Shown: piece by piece, positions 1 to 10,980 of the stretch
How positions within the stretch are numbered: position 1 is the stretch's first letter
Layout of the letters: every line of letters begins with the position of its first letter
The notes under the pieces: generated by a model
Told to the model about the DNA's origin: nothing
What the model saw: only the letters and a program-made list of their open reading frames with translations
The model's database searches: none
Position numbers and translations under genes: made by a program
From: Paracentrotus lividus
Lineage: Eukaryota; Echinodermata; Echinoidea; Camarodonta; Echinidae
Assembly: GCA_940671915.1 (NCBI GenBank)
Contig: CALNVZ010003435.1
Location: 18,020,439 to 18,084,438 of the forward strand
Reading direction: 5' to 3'
Length of the DNA: 64,000 nucleotides

Positions 1-530
1 AATCTTGTCTTGTCTCTTAATTGAGTTTGAATATTATGATGAATAGGATGTTGGGCTTAAGGCCACATTTGAAGTACAAATGTTTACAAATGCCCCTCTG
101 CGTCTTTTTGTATGTTGTGTTGCAAATCTTCATGATTATTCTTCTTCTTGCTTTGAAGTCAGATTCATACGACACAATTTTTCCACTGCTTTTATTTTTC
201 TTCGTCTTCTTCATGTTTTTGTTTTTTTATTTTTTTATTTTTTCTGCTCTTTTTTCCCTCTTTTTGTTTTTGAATCTATTTTTTTTGTATTATCTATTCT
301 ATTGTTGGTTTCTTTCTTTTCTTTTCCCCTACTTTTCTTCTTTTCTTCTTCTCTCTCTCTCTTTCTTCTTTTTTTTTTTCTTTTTTCTTTCTTTTTCTTG
401 ATATTTCTTTTTCCTCTTCTTCCTTTCCTTTTTCCCCCTTCTTTTTTTCCCCTTCTTTTTTCCCCTTGTCTCTTTTTTGTCTTCTCTTGATATTTTTTTC
501 CCTCTTCTTCCTTTCTTTTTTCCCCCTCGA
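1..530. repeat. T/C-rich low-complexity tract
   Basis: The plus strand is dominated by T and C, with repeated blocks such as CTTCTTCCTTTC and TTTTTTCCCC. Open frames here encode only Phe/Leu/Ser-rich strings on one strand and Lys/Arg-rich strings on the other, which is what a polypyrimidine tract gives by chance. No gene is supported. From 530 to 765 the DNA is ordinary AT-rich sequence. Confidence 0.8.
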
Positions 531-765
531 ATAGGCCTACTTTGGGGCAAGACTTTCCTTTCTTTTCGTAATTTAATCAGCAAAACAAAAGCAAAACCAC
601 AAGAATGGTAGATAGATAAATAAATGCGATAAATTGCGATGCATTTACAAATAAAAATATACATAAAATTATCATACAATAATAACAATAATTCATGAAA
701 ATAAATCTTAATATAAAAAAAAAAATTTTTTTTTTTAAAATAAATGAAATATTAGCGTAGTTACA

Positions 766-2120
766 TAGGGTACATGCAGGTAATATGGACCCCCTAATCT
801 CGTTTGCCTAATTTGCATAAAATTACGAAATGACACACAGTCTAATCTTTTGTTTATACAGGCCCGTAACCAGGGGGGGTTCGAACGAACCCCCCCCCCC
901 CCCGCTGGCGACCAGAGGTCCGCTTTACAAAAAAAAAAAAAAAAAATGGATGAAATTTGCTTATCAATTTCTTTGGGCCGATCGAACGACCTGTTTACCC
1001 CTATAGCTAATATTCTCTTTACTCGTTACTCTTTTTGAGGGCCGAAGGCAGAAAATTTTGAACACCATACCTCCCCCCCCCCCCCCCCTCCCCCGTTATC
1101 GCGCGACGAGGCGTGACGTGAAACATTTTTTATGTACCTTTTTTGCTCGCCCGGCGTGATGTGAAAAAATTTTGATGTACCTTTTTGTCCACTTTTGCAG
1201 ATTCAAACCCCCCCCCCCCGTAAAAATCCTAGTTACGGGCCTGTTATATGAATCAATAACTACTGCTCTAACTTTTATTGTGAAGAAAAAAACAATTATC
1301 ACCAACCCCCTGTCTGCAATATTCAAATATTGACGTCATTACCAAAGTGCCTGGGCACATGTATTTAATGTATGTTTTAAAACTACAATGACTCTACCAT
1401 GTTTGGAATTTGCTTAAAATGTTGAAAATAATTAACTTTAAGATATAATTTGAAATTATAAGACCCTTCAGTAAATACTTTGACTATATATTTCATTGTT
1501 ATGTATTTTGTATATTATTTCTTTTTTTGATATTATTTAAATACTATTTTCATTATACAAGTCAATATAGGCCTACAATAAGTTATTTATATTAATTATA
1601 TGCTGTGAATATACCCCAACAAAATCGTAGCAAAGAGATTGATGCCTCATCTCAATACTAAGTACCAGAATCATTTCCGCCATTTTGGATGTCCCATATT
1701 ACCTGCACTAATGTTGCAGTGTCAGGCAAGCATTCAATGCCACATTGCACCCCTTCACTAAAACAAATTGACCTGTACACGCTAGTATGATCAAAATGAA
1801 ACTACAAGCTTACTAAATATACAAAACAATTGAGGTTACCCCCTCAACACTCTTTCACCATCACATTGTGTGAAATATCAAATTTTACATCAGGGTATAA
1901 AAATGCCGTAAGTTTTACCTACCTTGTTCGTTTTCAGCAATTTTTCTAAGAGGAATTTACGTGCATCAGATGCTCTCACGACGATATATTTTCGTATACA
2001 CTTCATACGAACAACTTTATGGTGCTCACACGGTCATCGGTCACCGGTCGAGGTCACGACATGATTTGCTTCAGGTGTCCCATATTACCTGCTGTCCCGA
2101 TATTACCTGCATGTACCCTA
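766..2120. mobile_element. Non-autonomous inverted-repeat element, 1.36 kb
   Basis: The left end reads TAGGGTACATGCAGGTAATA and its exact reverse complement closes the element at 2100-2120, giving terminal inverted repeats of 21 bp. No transposase frame lies between them. The motif CCCATATTACCTGC recurs inside (about 1690 and 2078). The flanks share only CA, so the target duplication is unresolved. A second element (859-1243) is nested in it. The superfamily is not recognised. Confidence 0.6.
859..1243. mobile_element. MITE with CAGGCCCGTAAC ends and TTATA target duplication
   Basis: The element starts CAGGCCCGTAACCAGG and ends with the inverted form CCTAGTTACGGGCCTG. Both sides are flanked by TTATA (854-858 and 1244-1248), a clean 5-bp target-site duplication. 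The interior has long C/G and A homopolymers and no convincing coding frame. It lies inside the 766-2120 element, so it inserted later. Confidence 0.75.
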
Positions 2121-2477
2121 CACTAGATTCAATTATTAAGTACATATGTTCAATTAGATTAAAGTACAATTTAGATTCAATAATTTTGTACAGCTTGTAA
2201 ATTAATAGATATCGATCAAGATTGATAACCACTCATAAGGAACACTGTTTACTACATCCTTATTAACAAACACTTAAGAAAATATAGAAATTTAAATCAA
2301 TTTGTAATTAATGAGAACCATAAATTACAAAATTGATATCTTCAAGGTGATAACAAAATAACAAACACAAAAAAAATGAATATACATGTAGCCCTCCTCC
2401 CCCAAGAAAAAAACAACACAAATATATGATGCGCCTTGAGCACTCTACAGAGTGGATTGGCGCAATACAAATCACAT

Positions 2478-2540
2478 TATTATTATTATTATCATTATTT
2501 ATTATTATCATTTATTATTATTATATTATTATTATTATTA

Positions 2541-2579
<39 letters not shown>

Positions 2580-2590
2580 TATCATCATCA
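2478..2590. repeat. (TTA)n / (ATT)n microsatellite
   Basis: About 110 bp of nearly uninterrupted TTA trinucleotide repeats with a few ATC and TTTA interruptions. It yields poly-Ile or poly-Tyr frames by chance only. Confidence 0.95.
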
Positions 2591-3282
2591 TTATTAGTTG
2601 GTACTAAAACATTTTACATTAAATGATTATAATAATTACTACAAATGAGACATTGTGAAAAAAAAAGTATTCATGACCTGACATGGTGAATACAATCAAT
2701 ATATTTGTATATATAAAAAGTAAGTAAAGTAATAGAATTACTATGTACTCATTTCTGTTATTAAGCATAAGCTTATTATATGTGTAATAAATTGTTAGTT
2801 GAATACAGCCAGATGTACGTAATGTGTTCATATTTCATGAATAGACTGTTTAAATTATAGCCTATCAAACTCTTTACTTGCTTAAACCTTATATGAATTA
2901 GAAGATATTGTTATACAGAAATCTATCAATATTGGTAACACCTCATTCAACATGTGGAGGAACAAAGTGTTTACTACATCCTGATTATCAATTTTTTGGC
3001 AAAATTCGATTTTTTTTTTTGTTTCTCTTCAGTATGCCTTATATAAGCAGCTTCATTGTGGTGCATAAAACCATATTTTTTGTTTGGAAACCTGCATAGG
3101 GGGTAATAGAATAAGGAGAAGCAATTCTCCATGATATGCAGCACAAGACATACGAATGAGTGCTACATTCCGACAAGCCATAACTCCGTAATGAAACATC
3201 CAATTTCAATTAACTTTTCAGCAATGGATTTGTTTCATCAAGACCTTTAATATAATGTATGGTTTGCCCATATTTTATAAGA

Positions 3283-3314
<32 letters not shown>

Positions 3315-4777
3315 TTTGTGCCTAATTATCAGGGACGGGAGAGGAGAAGGACTGGAATCTTATATAGACGATTCATGGGATCAAAGTATCAAATGGTTGT
3401 GGAAATAGAAATGATAAAGTTGTCACGGAGCGGACGGATGCAATTAATTCACTGATAAGAGCCCAAACGTTTGGAATATTCAACCGTCACAGAGGCACTC
3501 ACAAACTCATGTTCATATTTTCACCAAAAATTCTCCTCGCGTATCTCCATTGTTTTTAAACAGAATCGCCCAAACTTTCAGTGAATTATCCACAAGCAAT
3601 CACATTGATACACTTGTGAAAAATCTTTGAAAACGATGCTATATTTATCATTTTATTGAACATTTCATGTTTCGTCTGCTCCGAAAGTACTAATCGGATC
3701 ATTTCCAGACAAAAAAGGTCTCAATTGCCCATTTTCCATCGTGACCCCCCCCCCCTCCCCCACTTTCAAATTCGTTACCGCCTCTGGCATAATAACTATG
3801 TGGGTATAAAATGCCGTATCTTCCAGGTAATTAACTCTTTGCCCGCCACGTTAATTTTAAGCATAAAAAAGAAGACTTTTCTCTTTAATTATTAAAAAAT
3901 AATATAACAATATTTGCTTAGTATGACTACGAGAAATTATGCCGCGGACCCGGTCCTAGCATTATCAGTGATTTTCAGATCTTTTGGCCACAGCCATTAC
4001 AGAGAAATGAATTATTACAATTGTATAGTTAATAAGTACAATTGTGACTATAGTCGAACTTGGCAGGCAAGAGTTAATTGGAAAAGTTTGCGCTAACAAC
4101 GTCTGATGTAATTATAATGGGGCAAAAATCATATAGTGGCAATTTAATATAATATTCAAACACTAAAGTTTTGTTGAAATATTCCTATTCTTTTTTTCTT
4201 TTACTCTTTTTGCTATCTTATTTTTTTTTCATAGGAGTGAAAATAAAATTGTTTAAATTCCTCGTTTTAGGTCAGTATAGGCCTATGTATATATCGGGGA
4301 AAGTTTTTTTTTCACCGAATACGGACCAAGAAATGACAACAATACACTGAGAGTACGATAATTTTATGACATTCATACATAAATTTGTGTTTATTGGATT
4401 AGCTATAACTTCCGACAAAAAATGCATATTGACTCAGTGTCGATCGCAAAGAACAGACTTCATCTTTCAACTGCTTTTGGTCCCATGCATGTGTTCCTGC
4501 GTGTTTTTTTTTTTTTTTTTTTAATGATTTTTTAAGATTCACGAAAATTCAACAAAATCCCCCAAATCGCGGGTTTCTTCCCGGAAGTGAATGATATTCT
4601 CGTATCGATCGATCTAAAAAGTGTTGTCTACATGAAGACAAGTGCCACATCGACTTTGGATTAATAGACCCTACAGTAGCAATTATTTCATGATAGGCTA
4701 GGCTAGCTCAGCTAGGCTAGGGGACCCTAGATTATTATTTTTTTGTTTTCATTTTTTTTTAAGGCCTAGATTTCTCT

Positions 4778-4840
4778 AATATATATAATATATATATATA
4801 TATCTCTCTCTCTCCTCCTCTCTCTCTATCTTCTCTCTCT
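4778..4840. repeat. (TA)n followed by (CT)n microsatellite
   Basis: A run of TA dinucleotides (about 4780-4802) passes directly into CT dinucleotides (about 4803-4840). Simple-sequence repeat, no coding potential. Confidence 0.85.
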
Positions 4841-4853
4841 TAAATATTTGTGT

Positions 4854-5021
4854 AGGCATATGCTGGAAATGAATTGAAGAATAATAATACGCAGATTTGC
4901 TTCATTCTTTGTAAAATACTAAATAAAATCTAGGGCCATAGTAATCCTTTTTTGTAGATTTGCTAGAAAAAATGAAGCAAATCTGCATATTCTTCAATTC
5001 ATTCCAGCAGAGGCCTATGCC
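4854..5021. repeat. Long hairpin / inverted repeat
   Basis: The left arm (about 4854-4909) contains GAATTGAAGAAT and GCAGATTTGCTTCATT. The right arm (about 4971-5021) is its reverse complement with a few mismatches and indels. Arms of about 50 bp enclose a loop of about 60 bp. It could be a foldback MITE or a relic of an inverted duplication; no target duplication was identified. Confidence 0.65.
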
Positions 5022-5182
5022 TAATATAAATATTTTAAAATTTTTCAAGTATTCAAAAATATCCTGAGAACGGTGGATATTTCTGTCTACGGTGAGGTCT
5101 GCCTGGCTTGGGCTTGGAGGGTGAGGTTGTCTGATGTTGTCTCCTCTCGGTCTCACGTCCCTGATAATTTAGGCCCTATATA

Positions 5183-5296
5183 CACTGGCGTAGACACGAT
5201 TCCTTTCTTTTGTATGTGGGGGGGGGGTGGTGCATTCATAATCGGTCGAGCAGGAGGAATTCTTTTTTTTTTAGTGGGGGATGCGCTACGCCAGTG
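5183..5296. mobile_element. Small MITE with CACTGGCGTAG inverted ends
   Basis: The element begins CACTGGCGTAG and ends CTACGCCAGTG, a perfect 11-bp inverted repeat. The flanks read CCTATATA on the left and GCCTATAT on the right, consistent with a slightly decayed target duplication of about 8 bp, as hAT-type elements make. The interior is a G-run and a T-run. Confidence 0.7.
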
Positions 5297-5881
5297 GCCT
5301 ATATTATTATTAATATTAACTAGCAGGCAGTTCCGGTAGCGTAGCAGCAATCCGGTAGCGTAGCAGCAATGGGGAGGGGGGGGGAGCAACACAATTCTAT
5401 GTTTTTAGGGTCAGTTGAAATTTTTTAAATTTCATCTGACATACTAACATTAACAAAACAAAACAAAATAAATATTTGCCTGACCCAAGTCCAATTTTGT
5501 ATGCTTTTATTTTGAAATTATTATACATAGATCTATAGACATTACAATTTTATCATATTACAAATAAGTTATATTAATAAATAATATATTGTGCCTTCAC
5601 CCCCCCCCTTTTTTTTTCTCTCTCTGTACCTTTCTCCTCCGAGAGATTTATTTCAAGTTTCGTTCAGACGTTCTTGTGTATATTTTTATGTATAGGCCTA
5701 CTCAGTTATTGGGTGTCCAGACATGTTTGGTGTCCGGACTCCAATTTTAATTAGCCATTTTTAATTGTTTACAAGCAATGTTTTTGCAGTATTTTGCAAC
5801 AACATGTTAGAAAATACTGTTAAGAACAAATATTGATGATGAAAAGAAGTATTTCAAAATATTTTTTTTTTTTTTTTTAAA
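5297..5881. other. No gene recognised; short tandem duplication at 5337-5370
   Basis: A segment containing CCGGTAGCGTAGCAGCAAT occurs twice in tandem at about 5333-5370. The rest is AT-rich with poly-C/poly-T runs near 5600 and a T run near 5862. No exon seen. Confidence 0.55.
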
Positions 5882-5926
5882 GAAACTGACCAGAAAGATA
5901 TAATGTGAAAAAATGAGACAAAGAAA

Positions 5927-6004
5927 TGGGGTATCATCGGGATTCGAACCAGAGACCTCCTGGTTACTAGTCAGGCGCTCTACCATCTGAGCTATAGTAA
6001 GCCC
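5927..6004 (-). tRNA. tRNA-Thr(AGT)-like sequence, probably not functional (copy 1)
   Basis: On the minus strand it has a D-arm (GCTC...GAGC), an anticodon loop CTAGTAA giving anticodon AGT, and the B-box GGTTCGAATCC. The acceptor stem pairs only at its outer four G-C pairs and the T-stem has a mismatch, so a working tRNA is doubtful. It better fits a SINE head or pseudogene. Confidence 0.5.
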
Positions 6005-6211
6005 GGATGGGGTCGTCCCTAATACCCGTTACTCTTCAATGCTCGAGTGGTCAGAAGCTATTGAAACCTGGCAAAAACTCGAAGGATAGAAATCAACTTG
6101 GAGAAAATGCGAGTGATCACGGTGAAGTGATGCAGCTTTTTTAATATAAATTTTGAATAATGAAGGAAACTGACCAGAAATATATATATATGAAAAAATG
6201 AGCAAAGAAAA

Positions 6212-6289
6212 TGGGGTACCATCGGGATTCGAACCAGAGACTCCTGGTTACTAGTCAGGCGCTCTACCATCTGAGCTATAGTAAGCCCC
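6212..6289 (-). tRNA. tRNA-Thr(AGT)-like sequence, probably not functional (copy 2)
   Basis: Second copy of the same tRNA-like unit, with the same AGT anticodon loop, D-arm and B-box, but missing one base between anticodon arm and T-arm. The acceptor stem is imperfect. Interpreted as a SINE or pseudogene copy. Confidence 0.45.
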
Positions 6290-6480
6290 GGATGGGGTCG
6301 TCCTAATACCCGTTAACTCTTCAATGCTCGAGTGGTCAGAAGCTATTGAAACCTGGCATAAACCGAAGGATAGAAATCAACTTATTTTATATCGGTTCAA
6401 TTGAAGAGAGGGGTCAACAAAAAATGTGTAGTGTCTTGCAAATTGTTTTTGTTAATTTTCCTTTATTTGTATTCCTGCAG

Positions 6481-6763
6481 AATGCCAAGATGTCTACTGA
6501 TACAGCAATGAGAGGCTATGCAGACTATGTGGGAAGACAATAACACGCCGTGGTATTCCAAAGGAGAAGTGGCTGAATGTGGCAAGGATTGCGCTTTCTG
6601 TTGACTTTGAGACAGACACTGTTCATCCTTCAATGATTTGTGAATCATGTGACCAAAAACTCACAAGATGGAATTTGAAGTACAGAAAGAAGGCTCATGC
6701 ACAAGAGCGGACAACTCAATATTGTTGTTCATATCTTTGAAACTCCTGAACAACCAAGTACCA
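6481..6763 (+). pseudogene. N-terminal exon: RAG1-N-like CxxC...CxxC zinc domain
   Basis: A 3' splice site (TTCCTGCAG) precedes 6481. In one frame the exon reads NERLCRLCGKTITRRGIPK, then a basic/aliphatic stretch, then DTVHPSMICESCDQKL and a Lys/Arg-rich tail. Spacing and motif order (CxxCG, V/I-HP, CxxC) resemble the N-terminal zinc region of RAG1, and mollusc mobile elements carrying such a domain have been described. An in-frame stop precedes the domain. The block is cut at 6764 by the foldback element; removing that element joins it in frame to the coding sequence at 8073-8166. Confidence 0.5.
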
Positions 6764-6765
6764 TA

Positions 6766-8070
6766 CACACAAAAAATAAGAACTAGTTTCCATGAGTAAA
6801 ACCGTTTGCTACTCTTGGAGGCGAGTGCTTTTATTCGTATATCACGTATTTTTACTTCAGAATCTGTGTTTTCTGTTAAAAGTACACACCCGCTCTTTCA
6901 GAACATGTAAAGTTACTAAGGGATACTCAAGAAAAAAAATTATTGAGTATTATACTCATAAAAAATTTTCTTGAGTATCCCTTAGTAACTTTACATGTTC
7001 AATTACGTAAAACAATTGTGCAAGTGAGTTTCCTTCAACTTGGTACGGCTTGGTGGATGATCGGGTGAAAACACTAACAATCGAGTAAAGTGAGAATTGC
7101 TGAGAAATTCTATATAGCCTGTAATTCCTAGATGAGTAAACTACGACACGTCTTCGTACGTCTCAAGTCTCGTGAAAGTCTTTGAGAGTAATTTTACTGG
7201 CTATGCGGTACTTTTACATGTTGCGCCCGGTACGCCTACTCGGATCACGAGTACAGACATCGAGACTGCACACGTGGTATGTTCTAGCCGTACGTACGTA
7301 CAGTAGCGGGGAACACATAGCGTTACACTCTGTGAGCGGAACGGAGAACGGAGAGCCTGCATGCTCTTATTGTCTTTGGGTGAGTCCTATTCCTATTTGT
7401 TTGTTTGTTTGGCTGTTTTTATAATGATATTTGGACTGTTCCGATGATATACATCGTCTGATAACACTAACAACTAGATTAACATGCGTGGATTTCCCAT
7501 TACTTTGTCAGTCATGTACACAGTTTGAGTAATTTGATGCATTGATCAATGCAATGTATTGGTTTGTGTGAATTGATGCACTGAAGTGAGTAATGCAGTG
7601 TATTGGTTTGAGAGAATTGATGCACTGATGTGTATATCATCGGAACATTCCAAATATCATTATAAAAACAGGCAAACAAACAAACAAAAAGGAATAGGAC
7701 TCACCTAGTGGGTAACGCTTTACATACTCAGAGAGTCAGTAAGTAAAGGTTGCACAAACTCATCACACGCAAGTTGATGAGTTTTAAACCTTTACTAACT
7801 AACTCTCTGAGTATGTAAAGCGTTACTCACTAGATTAGTTTGTGCAATGTACTCAAAACAATTAGTTATGTTACTCAATAAAATGAGTTAATTAAATAAA
7901 CTCATTTTGGTGTGTCACTATATTGTCAAATTTAAAATACTCGATTAGGTGCGTTTTCAAAGTAGCTTTATTGAGTGAAAGCACTCATGGATGTGTGTCA
8001 CTATATTGTCAAAAATACTTGGATATTTGAGTGTGATCACTCATATATGCAAGTTCTCATTTTTTGTGTG
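6766..8070. mobile_element. 1.3-kb foldback transposon with CACACAAAAAAT ends and TA duplication
   Basis: The ends read CACACAAAAAATAAGAACT and, inverted, AGTTCTCATTTTTTGTGTG, flanked by TA on both sides (6764-6765, 8071-8072), as Tc1/mariner-type elements give. The inside is a series of hairpins: perfect 35-bp arms at 6901-6935 and 6966-7000, a second pair at about 7379-7453 and 7627-7705, and a third at about 7715-7770 and 7785-7835. No transposase frame is seen, so it is non-autonomous. It interrupts the N-terminal part of the transposase gene. Confidence 0.75.
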
Positions 8071-8072
8071 TA

Positions 8073-8166
8073 CAGGTGCGGATCCAAGAAAATCGAAATG
8101 AATGCATTTCGGGGGCCAAATTGTGTGGGGACAAAAGCGGCTGTATTATGTTTACGCATGGGCCCG
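8073..8166 (+). pseudogene. Transposase coding block after the foldback insertion
   Basis: Reads VRIQENRNECISGAKLC and continues GDKSGCIMFTHGP, ending at a good donor (CCCG|GTAAGTT). Deleting the 6766-8070 insertion with one TA restores frame continuity with the upstream HIFETPEQPST coding sequence, which shows the insertion split a single exon. Confidence 0.55.
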
Positions 8167-8221
8167 GTAAGTTCATTGTGTGACTCCGGTCTGCGTCCGC
8201 TACTGACCAGCACCTGTTATC

Positions 8222-9545
8222 AGAATTTTCGGCATTGTGCCAAAGTATGGATGGCACATTTGTGAAAAAGAACCGGACCCATCTCAAAGACGTCCCCACA
8301 CATCTCACTCCTGCAACGTTTCCCCACTTTACCAACATTCTAATAAATCAAACCTACGTCTGCCCTGGTAATCCCGAGTTTGTTTTACCTGATTTTGTTT
8401 TACAAGATAAGCCATCATTCATCCATCACCAACCATCATCCAGTACTGCTCGTTACACAGCATGCCCCATTCTTATGCAAGAGGACAAGAGATGTAGCAT
8501 GTGTCTCATGTACAGATCAAACTTGGCCGCAATCTTCAAGAGACACCACGCGACGGCCTCGCCAGCCCCCCGGAACGCATGAAGCCTGTCAAGCTGGCCA
8601 AGCGATTGAAAGCTGCCAAAAGCAAGGAAAAGGTAATGAAGAAAAAAATCAACAAGCTAGAGAGACGGATGCAGGCAATGTTTGAGAAGGAGGCTGTTGA
8701 AATTGGGGAAACAGAGAATGCTGCTTTTGCTGAAGTGTTTGCCAAAGAAAATGGAGATTTGCATTTCCCTGAAAATTCGCCACAGGAACTTCTTTGGCAA
8801 GAACAAAAGAAAAGTCTTGAACGCAATCCAAAGGGAATGAGATGGCATCCCGCCATAATTCGTTTGTGTATTGCATTATCCGATAAATCTGCCAAAGCCT
8901 ATGACCTCCTGCGAACCTCAGGATTTTTAACTCTGCCTACCCAACGTACTTTGCGGTGTTATACACATTTTACCACCGACAGGATTCAACAAAGACTTTG
9001 TCCAAAGAGTGTGTGAGGATATTAATGTGGAGAGTCTTGATGATGCACAGACAAATGTGTCTCTATCGTTTGATGAAATAAAGGTGTCATAGTGCCTGGT
9101 ATATTCACACTCCACAGGGAATATCTCTGGATTCACAAGCCTAGGCATGAATGAGGAGTTAGAGAAGTTTGCGAGGAAATGCGAAGACAAAGATCCCACA
9201 ATGGCTTCTCATGTTCTGGTCCTCATGGTACGGGCTATATGCTCTTATCATATTTTTCTACCCATGGAGCGACCGGCGACCAGTTATATGCCATCACGAT
9301 GGAAGCACTGGAGTACCTTGGACTCTGTGGGTTTGTGGTTCGATGTCTCGTCAGCGATATGGAGCTTCGGCCAACCGTAGTGCCTATAATAGCTACTAAC
9401 AAGTTCCAGTACGCGTGATCACTACTTCATCAATCCATTCAATGGCAAGTTGGTGTATCTCTTCAGTGATGTTCCTCACCTGATCAAAACAACTAGGAAC
9501 AACATCGAAAATTCTGGCTACCACCAGAAGACAAGAAACTTGAAG
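8222..9545 (+). pseudogene. P-like transposase core exon (broken by frameshifts)
   Basis: An acceptor (TTATCAG) precedes 8222 and a donor-like GTTTGT follows 9545. Across shifting frames the exon reads FSALCQSMDGTFVKKN, a Cys-containing segment (CPILMQEDKRCSMCLMYRSN), a coiled-coil-like Lys/Glu-rich stretch (about 8580-8690), then RWHPAIIRLCIALSDKSAKAY, LRTSGFLTLPTQRTLRCYTH, RVCEDINVESL, the region around GFVVRCLVSDMELRPT and finally YLFSDVPHLIKTTRNN. The last matches the conserved D-containing block of P-like transposases. Shifts occur near the C-run at 8563, near 8975 and near 9240. Longest open part: 8501-9016. Confidence 0.7.
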
Positions 9546-9785
9546 GTTTGTATAGTTAGAAAATTCACTCTTTACCATTACATATTTTATGTTCTTGATA
9601 AATTGTTTGATGTTAAATTGTGATCTTTTCTCAACCATTAATTGCTTTGAGTTAAGAATGCATTTACTATAAATTGGGTCATATTGGTAAGAGAATTGCT
9701 ACACATGCACATTCCTTTTGAAAATATAATTATATTCCTTGATATTTGTTAATGTAAGGTAGTTTGAATGTCTTTTTTTGAATAG

Positions 9786-9935
9786 TTCCGTGGCTTGGAA
9801 GTATGGCAGCACATCCTTCAAGTGTACGAATGGGACTAGAGTGCTAGAAGTCTTCGATTGCTACATCGCATTGGAGAAGATCACATCCACTACTTGACCC
9901 CATCTTATCGCATGAAAGTCAAACTTGCCCCCCAG
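9786..9935 (+). pseudogene. P-like transposase exon (RGLEVWQHI...LTPSYRMKV)
   Basis: Bounded by an acceptor (TTTGAATAG) and a donor (CCCCAG|GTATGTG). Translation gives FRGLEVWQHILQVYEWD, a stop, then LTPSYRMKVKLAPQ, the block preceding the SSTMANAL motif in this transposase type. The in-frame TAG at about 9834 is a disabling change. Confidence 0.6.
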
Positions 9936-10365
9936 GTATGTGAAATGTATGTATTTTATTCAGATAGTTATTGTACATGTATGAGCAAAGACGTGAGAGG
10001 AGACTCACGTCCCTGGTACGAGTAAGGATATTGGTTTCGTGTTTATGTACATGATACAACTGTATATTCATATCACAATGTTTCACTCTCCTGCTTCCTG
10101 ATCGAATAGTAATAACATGAAATTAACCCACTAATTTATCATTCTTTGAAAACTTGGGTTTTTATTTATGCCGTGTATGGTATGTTGACATGATTTATAC
10201 TTTTCTTATTTTTTTTTAAAGTCAAATTGTAACTGCTTATAATTTTAAGATCACATCCAATATTGAATAATATAATGGAGTTGTGTAATTTCCTAGTATG
10301 TATTAATAAAATTAAGATTACATCTGCATTTGAAATATATGGTTATTAGCTTATATTGTTTTCAG

Positions 10366-10554
10366 GTCCTCAGTTCAACCATGGCAAATGCTCTTCAAAT
10401 GCAGGGAAACCGATCTATAGAGAGCACAAGGATAGTCTTAGACTACTTTGGCAAGTTTTTTGACTGTCTAAATGTGTCCTCTATTCGTGCTGGTGACAGA
10501 TATCGGAAGCCAGCTCTCCAACCGTACAGAGATGTGGACGATTGGCGCTTTGCA
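10366..10554 (+). pseudogene. P-like transposase exon (VLSSTMANAL...DDWRFA)
   Basis: Acceptor TTTTCAG before 10366 and donor GCA|GTAAGTTC after 10554. It is open throughout and encodes VLSSTMANALQMQGNRS, then DYFGKFFDCLNVSS, then RKPALQPYRDVDDWRFA, in the expected order for the C-terminal half of P-like transposases. Confidence 0.7.
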
Positions 10555-10980
10555 GTAAGTTCTTTTGTTGGTATTCTTGTCGAGTGTATTTGTACCTTAT
10601 GTTAGTATCTCTTGATAACGTTATTTTACCTCGTAAACTGACTTTTAATTTGTAAATTGTGCACTTGGTCAAAATATTACAATGAACTAGTGTTGAAGCA
10701 AACAATTTGCATGACTGTCAGGATGAAGATACTTATGCAATAGGTGAAATAGAATATGAGCTTTTTCTCCTAGATCATTTTTCTGAGAATCTGCATGTCC
10801 GTAAAATAATCTGTACCTAAATTTTATTATTATTGATATTCAGTATTACCAGAGCCATACAATTTATGCCACATATTGCGGTTTATGAGTGTCAGTTTTG
10901 TTACAGTTGTAAGTATAGTGAGAACAGGAAACCGTAATCCAAGCATATAATGGAATTTTATTTTCATTTTTGTCTTATAG

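Larger units (their letters stand above)
2121..4853. other. No gene recognised; AT-rich DNA with simple repeats
   Basis: I see no exon with convincing splice sites or recognisable protein here. A short sequence related to CTGTTTACTACATCCT occurs near 2245 and again near 2960, suggesting an old dispersed repeat. T and C homopolymers occur near 3290-3317, 3746-3760 and 4505-4522. Microsatellites are listed separately. Confidence 0.6.
5882..6381 (-). repeat. Tandemly duplicated tRNA-Thr-like SINE unit (two copies)
   Basis: Two copies of a segment of about 218 bp (5882-6099 and 6166-6381) start with GAAACTGACCAGAAA and end near GGATAGAAATCAACTT. Each contains a minus-strand tRNA-like sequence with intact-looking A-box and B-box motifs. 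The copies differ by several single-base changes and by about 65 bp of spacer. This looks like a tRNA-derived SINE or a duplicated tRNA pseudogene. Confidence 0.65.

Noticed and set aside
21..490. Phe/Leu-rich frames resembling membrane proteins
   Set aside because: Products of a T/C-rich tract; no splice sites or recognisable domain.
8536..8895. Minus-strand frame of 119 codons
   Set aside because: Antisense shadow of the P-like transposase exon.
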